A stretch of 64,000 nt of DNA from Taeniopygia guttata (Eukaryota > Chordata > Aves > Passeriformes > Estrildidae): positions 5,573,001-5,637,000 of the forward strand of contig NC_133043.1 in assembly GCF_048771995.1 (NCBI RefSeq), in the 5' to 3' direction. The notes under the pieces were generated by a model that was not told the DNA's origin, searched no databases, and saw nothing but the letters and a program-made list of their open reading frames with translations. Position 1 is the first letter of the stretch. Each line of letters starts with the position of its first letter. The translations under genes were made by a program, and so were the position numbers. Below are positions 33,221 to 46,654 of the stretch, one piece after another.

Positions 33221-34849
33221 AAAAGGCAAGTATCTGCATATACATCTGGACAGGCAGTTCCCTACCGAAAACCCACAGAAAATAGTGAGGAGCAGGAGAG
33301 AGGACTGGCCACTGACTCCGTGGGTTGGATCTCTGCTGATGCACAGATTTGCAGGGGAGCAGAGGAGGAGATCTCAGCACAAGCCCTGCCTGTGCAGCCC
33401 CTGGGCAGGACCCTGTGGCTGTGGGAGCCTTGGTGGGCTCCAGGCTTTCCTCCTGGCTCAGAGAGCTCAGGGCAGGGCAGAGGATTGCAGGAGCTGACGT
33501 GTCCTGTTCTCGTGAGTTGCTGTTTCATTCACACAGAAGCATCTGCAGAACCTTTCAGTGGCTTTCAAGGACAGAGGGGATCATCTCTGACCTCTGCAGG
33601 GCAGGCCAGGGACTTCCATCTGCTGGTTCCTGCATCCTGTCTGCCACCTTGCTCAGTAAAAAGCATTTCTTCCACAGTGAGGTGCCCAGTCTTGAGCTGA
33701 AGTCTTGTAATCTTAACGAAGTTTGGAGTCTCCTGGAGAGTTTGAGAGCACAGTACCTGAAAGTGTGGAAGGTACCATTTAGGATTTAAAAAAATGACAC
33801 TGGCTCAGAGTAAAAATGTGTCTGGTGATGGGGATTACTAAAGATTTTCTCTGTAGTTACCCTGTTTTCCCTGTGTCTTCTCAGCACCAAAGTGCCAAAC
33901 AAAACCAAAAAGCCCCAAATAACCAACATATCAAACATACCATAGCATGCTCTTCTAGGGTGATTTTTTTTCTTGTGAGGTGAAGGTTCCATAAGTAACT
34001 AAACCAAAAAGGGCTGGGTGGTGCCATGTGCTGGAAGTGCACTGCACATTTCTGTGCAGGACCTGGCCCTGCCTGCCAGGGGAAGCAGCTCCCTCTCTGC
34101 CAGGAGCGCTCCCTCCCACGCTGGATAACTGGAGACGCTCCCTCTTGCCTTAGGAAACCAAGCCCGATATTCCCAGGATTGCTTCTGCTTTCCTCCAGGT
34201 CTTTCAAGCTCTTTTAGCACTCCCAGAGCCCATGGCAGCCCAGGCGGGTTTCTCCTCCAGCTTCCACCCTTCTGTTCTCCTCCTGCCCTGAGAGACCACA
34301 AGATGCACACACACTCCAAGGGCAGCATTTCTCTGAGGATGGCTCCTCGTGGCTCCCCTGCCTGGGCGATGTTCCTGACCTGTCCATGGTGGACATTCCT
34401 CCCTCAGCCACCTTGCCCAGTGTCACTGTCCCCAGCACGGGCGCGGGGCTCAGCAGCAGTGGCGCTCCCAGCCCTGGTGATGGACACACCTGAGGGATCC
34501 TCTCCCACTGGCCACCCCCTCCAGGTGACAGGGGCTGCCCAGACCCCAAATATCAGCTCTGCCTGCTGATGCTGTGGGACAGCAGCTCCCCTGGGGCAGC
34601 CCAAAAGGCAAGGCAGAGCTGGAGCGACTGGTCACTCCTGACTCCCTCACAGCCCCAACTCAGGAGCCTCCTGGCTGACCCTGAGGAAGGAGAGAGTGAG
34701 ACACACTCCCAGGAGATCCCCCATGGCGACATCCAGGTCTGCTCCCTCTCTCCCCCTCTCCTCGCAGCCCTGGCTCACGTAACTCGTGCAGCACAGGCCA
34801 GACAGACTCTCTGGCAGACTCTCTGGCATCGTTTTTTTGAGCTTGATAA

Positions 34850-35060
34850 ATGGGGCCAACTCCTCCAGATTGAACTCAAGAAAATACCATTATCTGCTGC
34901 GCAATGACTCAGAGATTGCATTGCAACATCTCGTTGGTAATGTCAGATCGCAGGCAACGATATTAAAAATGAGCATTTTACCCTGGACAGGGTATTAACT
35001 ATGAAATTAAATCCGTATTTATTGCTTTTAGCCACGAGCATCCAGACCCTTCCAGAATAA
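34850..35060. other. Candidate enhancer with AP-1 and C/EBP-like sites
   Basis: This unique block holds a perfect AP-1 site TGACTCA (34,905-34,911) directly preceded by TGCGCAA and followed by ATTGCATTGCAAC. The latter two resemble C/EBP half-sites. Clustered, non-repetitive and non-coding, it is one of the best enhancer candidates in the window. Confidence 0.35.
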
Positions 35061-35261
35061 ATGTTTTCAGTTCCGTGCAGGAAGGCTCTGTCATGGACAG
35101 GCCAGACATTTCCAAGCCACGTGCCCCAGCCCGCTGCCGGGGTGCCGTGCCCTGTGATGTCACATCCCATCAGCTCATCCCTCATCCTGCTGGGCTGCTC
35201 TGACACACACAGACCTCCCCAGCTCCCTCTGAACGGGTGCAAGCCCCACCAGCAAGCATTT

Positions 35262-35370
35262 CACAGAATTACAGAATTACAGAGCATCCCAAGCTGGAGG
35301 GGACCCATCGTGCCCAACTTCTGACCCTACACGGTGCCACGAGTCCCTCTGGGTGTTTGGGAGCCTTGCC
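35262..35370 (-). mobile_element. CR1 3'-end fragment, reverse orientation
   Basis: The reverse CR1 terminus is recognisable: TTCACAGAATTACAGAATTA, then AGCTGGAGGGGACCCATC. It is a short, old copy. The interval 35,370-36,835 holds no recognised feature. Confidence 0.65.
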
Positions 35371-36834
35371 CACACCTCCTGAGCTCCTGTGTCTTTGGCA
35401 AATGCCTGGGCAGGGCAGGAGCTGGCAGCACGAGGATGGAGGGGTGATCTGGAATGGCTCTGTCCCCAGAACTGTGCCAGGCTGCAGCTGTGGCACTGCC
35501 TGTGACGGGCACTGCAGGGCAGTCCCCAGGTTCCACACCCTGTGACCCTGGCAGGGAGGGTCTGGCATCCCCCAGGACAGGCTCAGTGAGACCCCCAGCC
35601 TTCCCCCATGCCCAGCAGCACCGTGTGTCACGGTTTCACACTCCTGAGGTGCCCATGGCCCACCCTGTGCCGTGCTTGGAGCCCCCAGGAGCCTCTCCTG
35701 GCACCCAGCCCTCCCCCAGGCTCACAGCAGCCCTGGGAGGGCACAGACAGAGGGACAGGGGACAGGACATCCTGCCACATCCAGCCTGGGCACATCCAGC
35801 TGAGCGATTCTCTCCTCCAGGGATGCTGGGTTTGATCCTCAACCTCCTCTTCCTCCTCTGCCTCTCTGAAACAAGAGAGTTTCACTGAAATAGCTGCTTT
35901 GTGCAGAAAAAGGTCTGTTCTGAGGGGGAAAAAAATCAGTCAAGTGAATGCAAGTGTCAGGACCAAAGCCAGGTGGCTTTGTTTGAGTGCAAGTGGTTTA
36001 TCAGTGGCATTTTTCAGTTGGAAACCAAGAGATCTTTACAAGGATGGTGAGAAGTGATGCTGTACAGTTTGATTCAGGCTGAAATTCCTCGTGTGTAATT
36101 TCTTCTTGCTTTTTTTTTTTTTTAATTAACAAATATTTGGAATGGCTCTTAGGTTGTTCTGGGCTTTTGTTCTGGATGAGTTTCTTGTGGTGCCTGGCTC
36201 TCTCAGCATTGTTCCCCAGGGAGTGTTTCCTGGAAGGTGGAAACCATGCACCACCTGTAATTTCCAGATGGGTGTTCTCAATGAAATTCTGCCAAATCAG
36301 CTTTCCAGAGATGTTTCTAGCGGTAGAGATTGATTTGAAGGACAGCAAACACAGCCAGCTCCTCATTCAGAAGGTCTGTGGAGCTCCCTGGAAGGGGAAA
36401 GAAAACAAACTTTCTATGCAAGTCAGCGCGGTGTGGTTCTCACTCCCAGCTCCTGGGGAGGGCTGGGACAGAGCCAGGGCGCTGCTTTAGGGTGTGCCAA
36501 GGGTGCTGCAGGGATGAGGAGCCCCATCCAGCGAGGGACAGGCTGCACCTGGCCCTGCTGGCACAGCCCTGAGCCCTGCCCTGCCCCTCACCTGGCTGGG
36601 ATCCCTCCCTGGCAGAGTCTGGGGCTGCAGCTCATCCCCCTCCCATCCCACAGCCCCTCTGCCTTCCCAGCTGAGCCCCAGATCTTGGCTTGCGTGGCCA
36701 CCCTCCTTCCTGCCCTGCAGCCTGGGGTGCCTGATGTCCCCAGGACATCCAGAACATCCAGAACATCCCCCAGGCACGGGCAGAGCCCGGGCAGGCTGTC
36801 ACCCACACCCCTGGGAACACTCCTGGGTCAGAAT

Positions 36835-37330
36835 CTGAGGTATTGATGATCCCGAGGTTGTAGAAAGTCTCTGTCAGCCCCTCAGTGGGATGTTACAAAC
36901 ATTAAATACCAGAAACTACCTGTGCTGGATTTACAGTAACGTGCCAATATCTGTCACCTACGTTGGACAGTGTGTCCCCAGCCTGAACCAACAGAAAAAT
37001 GCCAACACCACAGTGAAACATGGAGGGCATGAAGAAGGAGAAAAAGGACAAGACACACCCAATTTCCTCCATCTTGTCCCCTCTGAACCCCTAATCTAGA
37101 ATCCTAAAGTTTTACTTTTGCACCCGTGCCACACTTAATTATTACTCATATCAAACACTCAGAGCTTGTAATTCATCCTGTAAGATTGAAAACTCTTTTC
37201 CATGGACAGAGATCACAGTCAGTTTATCTGGGGGCTCTGTCCAGGGGGGTTCCTGACCCCTGCCAGGGTCCCAGACCTGCCAGGGCAGCCAGAGGGAAGC
37301 TCTGGATTCCCACACTCATGGATTTCAGGG
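36835..37330 (-). mobile_element. LTR-like element, family B copy 1
   Basis: This is about 90% identical to 60,104-60,715 over its whole length, but lacks about 140 bases present there (60,152-60,283). Shared landmarks include AATCTGAGGTATTGATGAT, TTGGACAGTGTGTCCCCAGC and TGACCCCTGCCAGGGTCCCA. No retroviral genes adjoin it. Most likely it is a solo LTR. Orientation is inferred from the poly(A)-like signal in copy 2. Confidence 0.65.
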
Positions 37331-38164
37331 CTTTCCCAAAAGGCAGCTGATGCTTCCCCCTCTCTCAGCCACTGAATTACCAGGTTAGCCCAGAGGTACG
37401 AGGCCTTGAGAGGAAAAACATCAGGAGACAGGCAAAGATTCAAAAGAGGCTGTCACCCCAATGTGGTTGTCCAGCTTTTTTATTCCATGAGATCCAGGGG
37501 AAAAGAGAGGCGGAAAGAGAGTGAACAGGAAGGGACATGGCCTTATCCAGGCTCTGGACAGGGTGGGCTCTTTTGTCTCTCTGCCAACCCCATCAGGGCA
37601 GGAAGGAGGGGACCAGGCTTGTCTGATCAGAGTCACAGGGGTCCCTGGAAATGGGGAAAGCCTGGCCCCAGCACACTGGAACAGGCAGCCAGTCTGGAGA
37701 GCCCACACTTGTTGCTAAGCACGAGAACGCTGCGTGGCTGACAAGTGTAAAAATCACTTTTTGCTGCCTTGTGCAAGCACGCTGCGGCCTCACACCGAGC
37801 CTGCTGGCACGGGCAGCTCCTGACAGCTCCTGGGGCTGCCTGACCCCTCGGGAGACAAAACAGCAGCAGGATGCTCTGGGGCAGCCCTTCCCACAGGCCA
37901 GCACACCCTGCTCGGGGCATGGAGCTGGCATGGGGCTTCCCAGCCCAGCCTGGCTCCTGGCACAGCTCAGGGCTGGCACGAGGCAGGGATGCTCACCCTC
38001 GGGCCATTGCAAACCCCCCGACCGACCTCTGCTCCCCCAAGGGCTGCTGGAGGCTGAGGGTGGCTGCCCAGAGGGTGCCACGGGCGTTCTGGTCATTGAA
38101 AGCACCTGGGCAGAGCAGGGTGACACCGTGGTGCCACCAGGCGCGTGGTGGGGATGGGGATGGT

Positions 38165-38690
38165 GAAGGGTTTAGAGGCTGAGGGAGCTGGGCTTGTTCA
38201 GCTGGGGCAGAGGAGGTGAGGGCAGAGCTCAGCAGGGGCTGCAGCTCCTCCTGAAGGGCAGCTCTGACCTCTGGGACAGGGACAGGAGCCAGGGAGTGGC
38301 TGGAGCTGTGTCAGGGAGGGTCAGGGTGGATTTCAGGAAAGGTTTTCCCCTAGAAGGTGCTGGCACTGCCCAGGCTCCCCAGGGAATGGGCACGAGGCTC
38401 CCAGAGCTCCAGGAGTGTTTGGGCAGCCAGAGATGCCCAGGGTGGGATTGTTGGGGGTCTGGGCATACCAGGGGCTGGATTTGATGTTTCTGGGGGTCTG
38501 GGCAGAGCCAGGGGCTGGATTTGATGATCCTGGGGGTCTGGGCATACCAGGGACTGGATTTGATGATCCTGGGGGTCTGGGCAGAGCCAGGGGCTGGATT
38601 TGATGTTCCTGGGGGTCTGGACAGAGCCAGGGGATGGATTTGATGATCCTGGGGGTCCCTCCCAGCTCAGGAGCTGCCATGATTCTGTGA
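38165..38690 (+). mobile_element. CR1 LINE 3' fragment with expanded tail repeat
   Basis: From TTAGAGGCTGAGGGAGCTGG the sequence follows the CR1 3' region to the terminal GATTTGATGATCCTGGGGGT. That terminal segment is then repeated five to six times (38,450-38,660) as a minisatellite of about 38 bases containing CTGGGCAGAGCCAGG. It ends with CATGATTCTGTGATTCTGTT, the normal CR1 tail. A tiny reverse CR1 piece lies at about 38,840-38,880. Confidence 0.85.
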
Positions 38691-38899
38691 TTCTGTTCTG
38701 TGATTTCTCATGCTGGGCCACCAGCCTGCTCCAAGCACAAACCCAGGGCTGGCTCTTGGCCAGCTCTACCCCAGAACTCTCCGAAATGTTGTCCAGGCTT
38801 GTGGGGCCATGAGGACAAATCCAAGGGGATTTCACCCATGCAGGGACCTTAAAGACCCTCTAGCTCCAACCCCCAGCACAAGCAGTGGAGGAAGGATCA

Positions 38900-41800
38900 G
38901 GAAGATCCATGAATCCTTTAGATGCTTTCTCAGTCACCTGTGTAGGAGTGTGCTTTGGTGCCACCAGGCTCATCTGGAGCCTGTGTGTCCTCAGAATTGG
39001 CCAGGTCTTTTAGGAGTTTAACCAGGAATTCCTTTTGCTCAAATGGCTGTTTGGGGAGTGAGCACTCCTGCCCTGCACGGTATTTCACTCTGAATTATTG
39101 GGATGTACTTTCAGTACTGCAGCACAGTGTGGCTTTTGTCTGATTTTTGTACTGATTAAAAACCAAAAAAATCTCCTTGGAACATTAAACAAGAAAGGTG
39201 AAGGGAATGTTCCTCCAGCAGGACATCTCCCTGTGCTGATCTAACTTTCTGAAGCTATGAGTACTAAGCTTGCAATTCTAAAAAAAGAGTGAATATGCCA
39301 GTTTCATTGATTTCAGGCCTGAATGCCAGCAAGGAGGAGAAGGGCACGGGCAGGACCTGGAGTTTGCTGTAGGATGTGCCTTGCTGGGCAGGATGTGGAC
39401 AGGTTTTCTTCTCACAGAGGGTAAAAAACCATAGTCTGGAGTGAAATGTCCCCAGGAGGTGTCTCTGGCTTGGTTTGGCATGCTGGGGCAAGGGATGGCT
39501 GGGAAAACCAGACGGGAGGAGAGGTTCCAGCAGTCAGCTAGAGCTGGACCCGCTGCTGCCAAACTTCTCCCCGTAAAAAAGAAACTCCGTGCTCCAGATC
39601 TGATACCAGCCCTTGATGTGTGGCTCGGAGCCAGGCATCCCTCAGGGCTGGCCTGAGCTGAGAGCTGGGGGGAAAGGGCAAAGCAAGAAACCCCACCTGA
39701 ACTGGCAGAGGGTCTGCAGAGACTCAAGTGACGAACGTGGCTGAGTATCAGTGAGAGGTTCCAGGATAAACTCGCACTGAGCAAGCAAATAGTCGCTCTG
39801 TTGGGGCTGGAGATCAGTGCAGGAGGCCAAAGGCTCTCCAGAGCCTTGGAGTTTGCCACAGATCCCCAATCTTTTCTGGCAGAGCTCACCTGAAGGGAGG
39901 GGGCTGCGAGGGAGGGAGGTGGACGCTGGTTGAGATATGGAACCATGTGTGTTATTAATGGCCAAACCTGACACGGGTCCTGGCCAGGGAGTCCTTCAGC
40001 AATTGGAAGAAGTGATATGTCCTGTCTGTATAGCCAGAGGACTGGCAAGAAGGCAGAAATTAAGAGAAGCTGAGGAGTTAGGTGCTGGCACCTTCCAAAT
40101 TCCCCGTTTAAAGGCCATTTCTGGTGTGCAATGACCTGAGGGAGGACTGGCCCTGCCAAGGCTGGGACTTGTGGCTGCTGTCACCAGTGACCACCAGAGC
40201 TGTCTCCAGCCCAGGCACTGCTGCTGACAGGGCTGCTTCAGCGAGGTGAGGAGAATACAAACCTCACCTAGTGTCCACACCCCTCAGGCAAATCCTGCAG
40301 GTCATTGCTTGGGCAATCTTGGGCACTCAAACACTTTTTTGCCTCCAGAAACGTCACACTGGCACTTCTGTATGTTTATAGATCCCATGGTGGGGGCCAA
40401 TTTCTTCCTGGATGCAACTGGGCTCCCCACATAAGGTACATCCTTAACTCCTGAGGGACACCAGGGTGTCTCTGAAGGGTTTGCAGTGCTTCCCTGAGGA
40501 TTCCAAGCTTCCAGCTGCTCCCCAGCCCCACATCCTGGTCAGTTTTCCATCAGAATGTTGCATCTACTCTGCTTTCCCACCAGGTTTTTTTTTTTTTTGC
40601 CCCCTCCCATCTTTTGCCCAGAGCTGCAGAGGTGGAAAGGGAAGGGAATCCTGGTGGCTGAGCAGAGGAGGAGGAGGGAGGAGGACAAGATCAAACATGC
40701 ACTGGGGGGTCGGAGTTTGCCTGTTTTCTCCTCCTCTCCTGCCACTCAGTCCCTGAAGAGCAGAGCCGCTGCTCCTCCTGCAGTATCAGCAGCATTTTGT
40801 TTTTCCCTGAGGGACGGGAAAGCTGCATGTGAGGAAGAGTCAGGCTGAAACAAGGAACAGGATGAGGGACTTGTTTGCCACCGAGCTGATGCATGTTTGC
40901 CACCTTTGGGTAGTGCAGGCCATCAGCAGGGTTTGGCGTTACCCTGAGATCCCCATTGCCTAGAAGGTGTCTTGGAATAACCTGGAATAATAACTTGGGA
41001 ATAACTCTGCCTGGAGCTCTTCTGCCTCATATCTTGGAGCTGCTGTTTCTTCTCCATCCAGGATGAATGGACTCTGGCCCCGGAGCCTCTCTGGCTCTGG
41101 CAGCACAGCTCCTGTCCCTCAGGAATTGTGAGGTGCTGCAGGATGTGCTAGCAAGGCCAAGCCCACCACAGCATCAGTTCACCCAGATCTGGGCCTGTCC
41201 CACTGACTCACATGGCTGCAATTCCCAGCTCTGGCATTGCCATCTCAGAGACACTTCTCAGGGTGCGTCCCACCTCTGTTCTGGTCCCTTATCTCCTCTC
41301 ACTTCTTTGGTTCCCCGTGTCCGCTGATTTACGGAGCCTCCCCCGGCTCTGGGGAGCGCTGGGCACGAGCTGTGGTTAAGAAGAGCTTTCAAGCTGTCAG
41401 GATAATCCTGCATTCAGCTGAAATGGAGCCGCATCAGCTCGAGCCAGCAACCACAAGGGACCTCCTGCGATTTCAGTGGGGTTTCAGCTTTCTCTGCTCC
41501 TCCCTCAGGCTGGCCCAGAACAGGGGTGTTGTGAAGAGGAGATGACTTTTCAAGGGCCATCACGTCCAGGAGGTGATGCAGAAGCTGCCTGAGCCTCCCT
41601 GAAATGCCTTTTCCATCCCTCCTCTCTCAAGGCTCCCGGCCAGCACTGCAGACCTGGCACAGGGTCGGTGCTGTGCCTGCAGAGTGCTCTGGGCCTTCAC
41701 AGCTCCCTCACCCCTGTGCTGCTGCTCCTTCCTCCACCACCCCAAGTTTTTCAGATCACCTTTTTCTGCTGCTCTCTGGACAGGCTGCACTGTTTGTGTG

Positions 41801-41930
41801 CCTGGGAATGGCAGAGTAAACTTTGCCCTGTGCCAAAAGCCCCTCTGGATCCCAGCTAGTGCTGGTCACTCTTACTCGGTGTGCTGCTGGAGATGCCAGA
41901 CCTTTCTGAGCTGCCTGGTGTTGTATTGGA
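38900..41930. other. Intergenic, no recognised gene
   Basis: This is mixed-composition sequence with a poly-T run at about 40,585-40,599. None of the short open frames has conserved-domain character or flanking splice sites that I can support. I see no RNA gene. Confidence 0.6.
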
Positions 41931-41934
41931 AATG

Positions 41935-42290
41935 CAGGCAAACCCAGTGGGAGGAAATGCTGATGTCTGACTCAATTCAGAAGGCTGAATGATTTCTTTA
42001 TTATAACTATGCTAAAATACATCAATATACTGTATAAAAGGAGGATACTAAAACTACATACTACTTTCTCTGACTTTAACTCCAACACAACTTGTGACCC
42101 TCTCTGAGAGCCCAGCCCCACCAGGCTCAAACAATCCTCACCAGAATCCAACCCAGCAATCACCCCAGGTAAACAATTCTCCAAACACATTCCACATAGG
42201 AAAAACAAGGAGCATAAATAGAAATTGTTTTCTCTTTCATTTCTCTCTGTGCACCTCTATGAAAAATCCTGAGAGGGAGAGAAATGTTCT
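41935..42290 (-). mobile_element. LTR-like element, family A copy 2
   Basis: This matches 22,455-22,810. On the minus strand it carries AATAAAG (41,997-42,003) followed by AAATCATTCAGCC, consistent with an R-region poly(A) signal, and upstream a TATACAG-containing AT-rich U3. A third diverged member lies at 51,930-52,140 on the plus strand. Confidence 0.65.
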
Positions 42291-42959
42291 TGCTGCACTG
42301 TTGTGCTTTCCTGAGAGATGTGGGAATGCACTTTCTCTGCATGGTGCCAGGGAGAAGCCTTCTCTGTGGCTGGGGCTCTACTGTGTGCTGGGTGACCTCC
42401 CCTGTGCTTGGGGAAGATTTTGCCACACCATTTTTAGGATGAGAGTGCCCTCCTAAAACCGTGATCACAGTCCTTCCATGCCAGCCTCAGGCTGAGGTGT
42501 CCTGCAGTTCGTGTGGCACCATGGCTGTGTCCTGCAGCTGCTGGTGGCACTGGGTGTCCCTGGAGCACTGGGTGGAAGGACACCATCTGTGGGAAGCCTC
42601 AGAGGAGTCGCCATCCCAGGGAAAGCAAATCCAAATGTGTCAGGAATTCCTTTTTGGTCCCTCTGAGCACAGGGTGGGATCCTACATGGACACAGATAAA
42701 AGATGAAAGCTCTCTTCTCCTCAGGACCAAATTTTGGTTTTTTATCAGGATCCACCTCAGATCCAGGTGACACCTCAGGGGTAACAGAGGCATCTGGTGG
42801 TGTCCAGGAGGGAAAAAGAGAAGAAGAGGTCGAGTGTCCCATCCTGGGGTGTTTTGAGTTCAGGGAAAAACGGGAACTGGGGGGCCACATCCAATGGGAC
42901 ACAGGTGAGGAGAGGGGGAGCAGGTCAGGGAGATCCCATCACACCTGAGGCTTAGGAAG

Positions 42960-43090
42960 AAGGGGAAAGGTGTGTGGGATGGACCAATGTGACATAGTTC
43001 AATATAATAACTACCCAGTGCAAATTCCCAATCGCCCAGTGCAAAACAACCACTAAATAACTATTTAGTGCATCACAACACGTCAGGCCA
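42960..43090. mobile_element. Short LTR-like fragment
   Basis: AT-rich GACATAGTTCAATATAATAA and repeated CCCAGTGCAAA units resemble part of an avian LTR. Ends and orientation are unclear. The flanks 42,290-42,960 and 43,090-44,400 contain no recognised feature. Confidence 0.3.
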
Positions 43091-44409
43091 CTGACGGGTG
43101 CATTTGTCAGAGTGGTTTTCCAGCCCTGCCTCGTGGTCAGGCTGTGCTGTGAGCCAAGCCAGGCCACATCCACAAGGGCTCGGCCACCCACCCTCAGGAC
43201 ACACGCTTCCATCAGCCTACATGTTCCTGCAGTGCCACGGGCTGTCAGAGCTTCCCTCGTTCTTGGAAAGATGCTGTGGTGTGCTAATTAGTGGGAACAT
43301 TTGGAATGGATGTCGTTTGCAAGTCCTGCTGCTCGTGCCAGTCCTGATTTCTCAGCCTGATTTAAGGAGGGGTATTCTAAATAACACCCCTTCTCCCTGC
43401 CTGGAGCTGCTAAAGGCACTGAGGCACAAAGTTGCATAACCCAGTGCTGCTGCTTGTGTACATGCTTGAGAAGAAACAGCCACGGAAAAATCCTGTAACA
43501 TTCCTGGGCTGGTCGGTCTCTTGGTATCAAAGCGTTTCCTGCTGGGCTTTCACCTCTGAATCCTAATCCAACGGCTTTGGAGGAGTGGAGAGGGGCGGGC
43601 AAGGGCCCTGCAGAGCAGAAGACCCTTCTGAGAAGAGAGTGGGTAAAAGCTGAGTCCCACTGTGAGCCCAGAGGTGCAAGAGGTGCCTGCTTTGGTGTCC
43701 CTGGCAGGAGGAAGCCTCTGCCCTGGGCTGAGCTGGGCTGTGCTGCTGGTTGCAGTCAGGGCAGATGTTGCTGCTCACCCAGCCCTGCTTCCTGGGCAGC
43801 AGCCACAGCTCTGGCTCCCCGTGCTCCCTGGGACCCTCCTCTCACTCAGCAGCCAAAGGCAGTTCCCTGGCATCCCTGGAGAGGTACCCCCTAAAGCAGA
43901 GCACACTCCCAGCCTAACCTATCCATTACTGCTGCCTGTGAGCCCCCTGCCCTGCTACAGCAGGCTGGACCAGTTTGAGGGTAAAAACAAGTAATTTTGT
44001 TTTCTGGTGTGCTAATCCTCTGAGAGCCTGGCACTGAACTCAGAGCGTGCTGCAGATGGAAATCCTGCTGAGTGCTGGCTGACAGAGCTGACCCTGCTGA
44101 GTCCTGCCTGACAGGGCATCACCCCACAGCAGCTCCCACAGCTGCCAGCGCCTGTAAGGCAGCCCAGGGCAGGGGGACACAGCCCACATCCCTGCTGCAT
44201 TAAGGAGGTGTGAGAAAGGCTCACTCACGGTGCCCAGCTCATGGGGATGTCTCTGAAGTGACACCTCTCCCCAGGCAGGCTCCTCAGAGAGCAGAGATGG
44301 CTGTTTATTGCCTTGTACCTCAATGTGACATTTGGACATTGCCAGCCCTCGCCCCAGAGCAGCACCTTGGCTCAATTGTATAGATTCACTTCATGACTCA
44401 CCCTGCAAC

Positions 44410-44620
44410 TTGATGCATTGTGTCCAGATAAAAGACACTTTATCCCTATGATAAAAACGGACAAAGATGATGTCAAAATAAAAGAATGTTTTCTCATCCG
44501 AATAAAAGTCAAAGCTGCCGTTCTTGGGGTTATTTTGCTTGAAAACCTCCAGAGAAAGCAAGACTTTGAGTTTTTACCATTTATAGTTAGTTGTAGAAAA
44601 TTCAGCATGCAAAGTTTGCT
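44410..44620. other. Candidate conserved non-coding element
   Basis: This unique AT-rich block contains GATAAAAGACACTTTATC, an inverted GATAAA pair, CAAAGATGATGTCAAAATAA and CATCCGAATAAAAG. It is sharply bounded by GC-rich DNA. From 44,620 to 46,655 I see no gene. The region is ordinary intergenic sequence. Confidence 0.3.
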
Positions 44621-46654
44621 ATCTGCCTTCCTGCCCTGGTCTGGAGAGGAGCGTCCCTGTGCTGGTTACTGCTGGGGACGTGGGGGAAGGTGACATCCTG
44701 GATGGACCCAAAGCCCAGGACACTCCTGGGCAGGGAGGGTGCCCTGTGCTGGGTGCTCACAGCGTCCTGCCAGGACAGCTGTGCCACGTGTGGGCACCTG
44801 GGGGACCTGCGGTCACGGTCCCCAAGGGTTCATGTCACCAGTGGGGGACTGTCCCTGCCCATGCCACCACCACCAGCCCGGGCATTCCCACAGCAGGATG
44901 GTGGCCAAGCACGAGGGCAGCGGTCTGAGGGACAGGGAGGGCCCAAGCCCTGGGGGAGCTGTGTCTTCCTGGCTGTGCTTCACCGAGTAGGGGTTTAATT
45001 TTAGCAAACAATGCCAATTAGAGAGGGATTGTTCGATGGCTGCGTCTCAGTGGAGAGCAAGAGCTGCTGGCAGGGCTCTGAAGGACCCCAGCTGGGGAGG
45101 GACCCTCCCGGGACAGAGGAGGGGACAGCTGAGCTCTGTGGCTGCTCCAGCTGCTGCTCTGAGGTCAGCAGTGCTGCTCCTGGAGCTGCAGGGGCTCAGG
45201 CAGTGTCACCAGGGTGTCCTGGGGCAGTGTCCTCTGCAGGCACCCAGCCCAGGAGCTGCTGCTGCCTTCACTCCCAGCTCTCCAGAGAGCCTCTGCCTCT
45301 GCCCAGCCTCGGCTGCTGCAGCCGGGGGGGTTCTGGGGTGGCTGAAGGGCCAAGGAGGGGTGGCAGACCCCTGTGCTCTCGGGAGGGGGGCTGCAGCAGC
45401 AGGACCCACTGCAGGAGAAACAAGCACGGGTAGGAATCTGTGTAGGAGCATCCTTTGTCAAGTCTCATTTCAGAGGTGAATCAATCCCATTGTTTCAGTT
45501 AAATTGCTGCTATAAATGCAATTAAGCATTTTCTGGTGAAGGATCATGAATCACCCACACCATCAGTCTGTGCCGAGGGAAAGTTCTCCATGGGAGCCTC
45601 AGGGTGAACACCAATCTTGGGGTACCCACAGTGTGTTGCCTTTGCTGTTTCTCTGGCTGTAAAGTTTGACTCTTTCACCAAAATCAATAAATTTGTGACC
45701 TTCAGCCCAAATCTTCCCTTCAGAGAGTGGCAGTGTGGAGATAAAGGTGATAGGACTGATGCTACTGAGGAGCCCTCAGAGAAGGTGAGGATTTCTGAAT
45801 GTGTCAGGACACTGGGCCCATCCTGAGGGCAAGCAGAGCGTCCCTCCTGCCGGCCAAAGGAATTTCAATCCCACTGCTCATTGTGCATGGTGATCTGTGC
45901 CCTGCCTGCAGCTAATTTGCCAATTAAACAACTTGTAAAAAAGGTGAAGAGGGACCACAAGAGGGAAAGGAACAGAATCACAGAGAGGTTGGACTGCCTC
46001 CTTTTGGAAATGAAAGAGCCTGTTGGCAATGGCAGAGCTTCGCATGCTGAGCTGGAATCGCAACCCAGGGAAAAGGGGAACGGATTAAACAGAACGAGAA
46101 ACGAGGGACTCTAAATGCTGTCTTCAACATTTCAGTAGGGGCCTCATAAATTTAGACAATTATGAGACGCACTTAGAGAAGCCCAAGAGTATTCTGTTGG
46201 GGCAGGAGGGCGACTCTTTGCAAACAAAGAGTTTCCAAGGAGCTCTGGCGCGAGGACATCCCAGAGCAGCCTGACCTGGGTGACTCTTTAGTACTGGAAG
46301 GGGAAGGCTGGATGAATGGAGAGGGCTGGAAACACCACGTTCATTAACTCATGCAACACAGGACAAGACAAATGTTGCTTGGCTTCAGACTCTCTCCTTT
46401 GTTGGATGCTCTGAATCCCGAGTGGCCGGTCCTGGAGTCCCTCCTGGGTGTTGGTGACTTGTGAGAGGAGGCTCTGGGCTGAGCCCCTCCAGGCAGCTGA
46501 GCTCATGCTCTTGGTGCTGGGATTTACCACCACACTGCACAGGCCTTGCCCCGTTAGGCAGGAGCCTTTAAAGCAAAATCTAGAATAAATCCATTTCAAC
46601 ACCCTGTTCTGTGTGCTTTTCACTCCAGACTGCAGCAAAAAGAGCCCTTTCATT

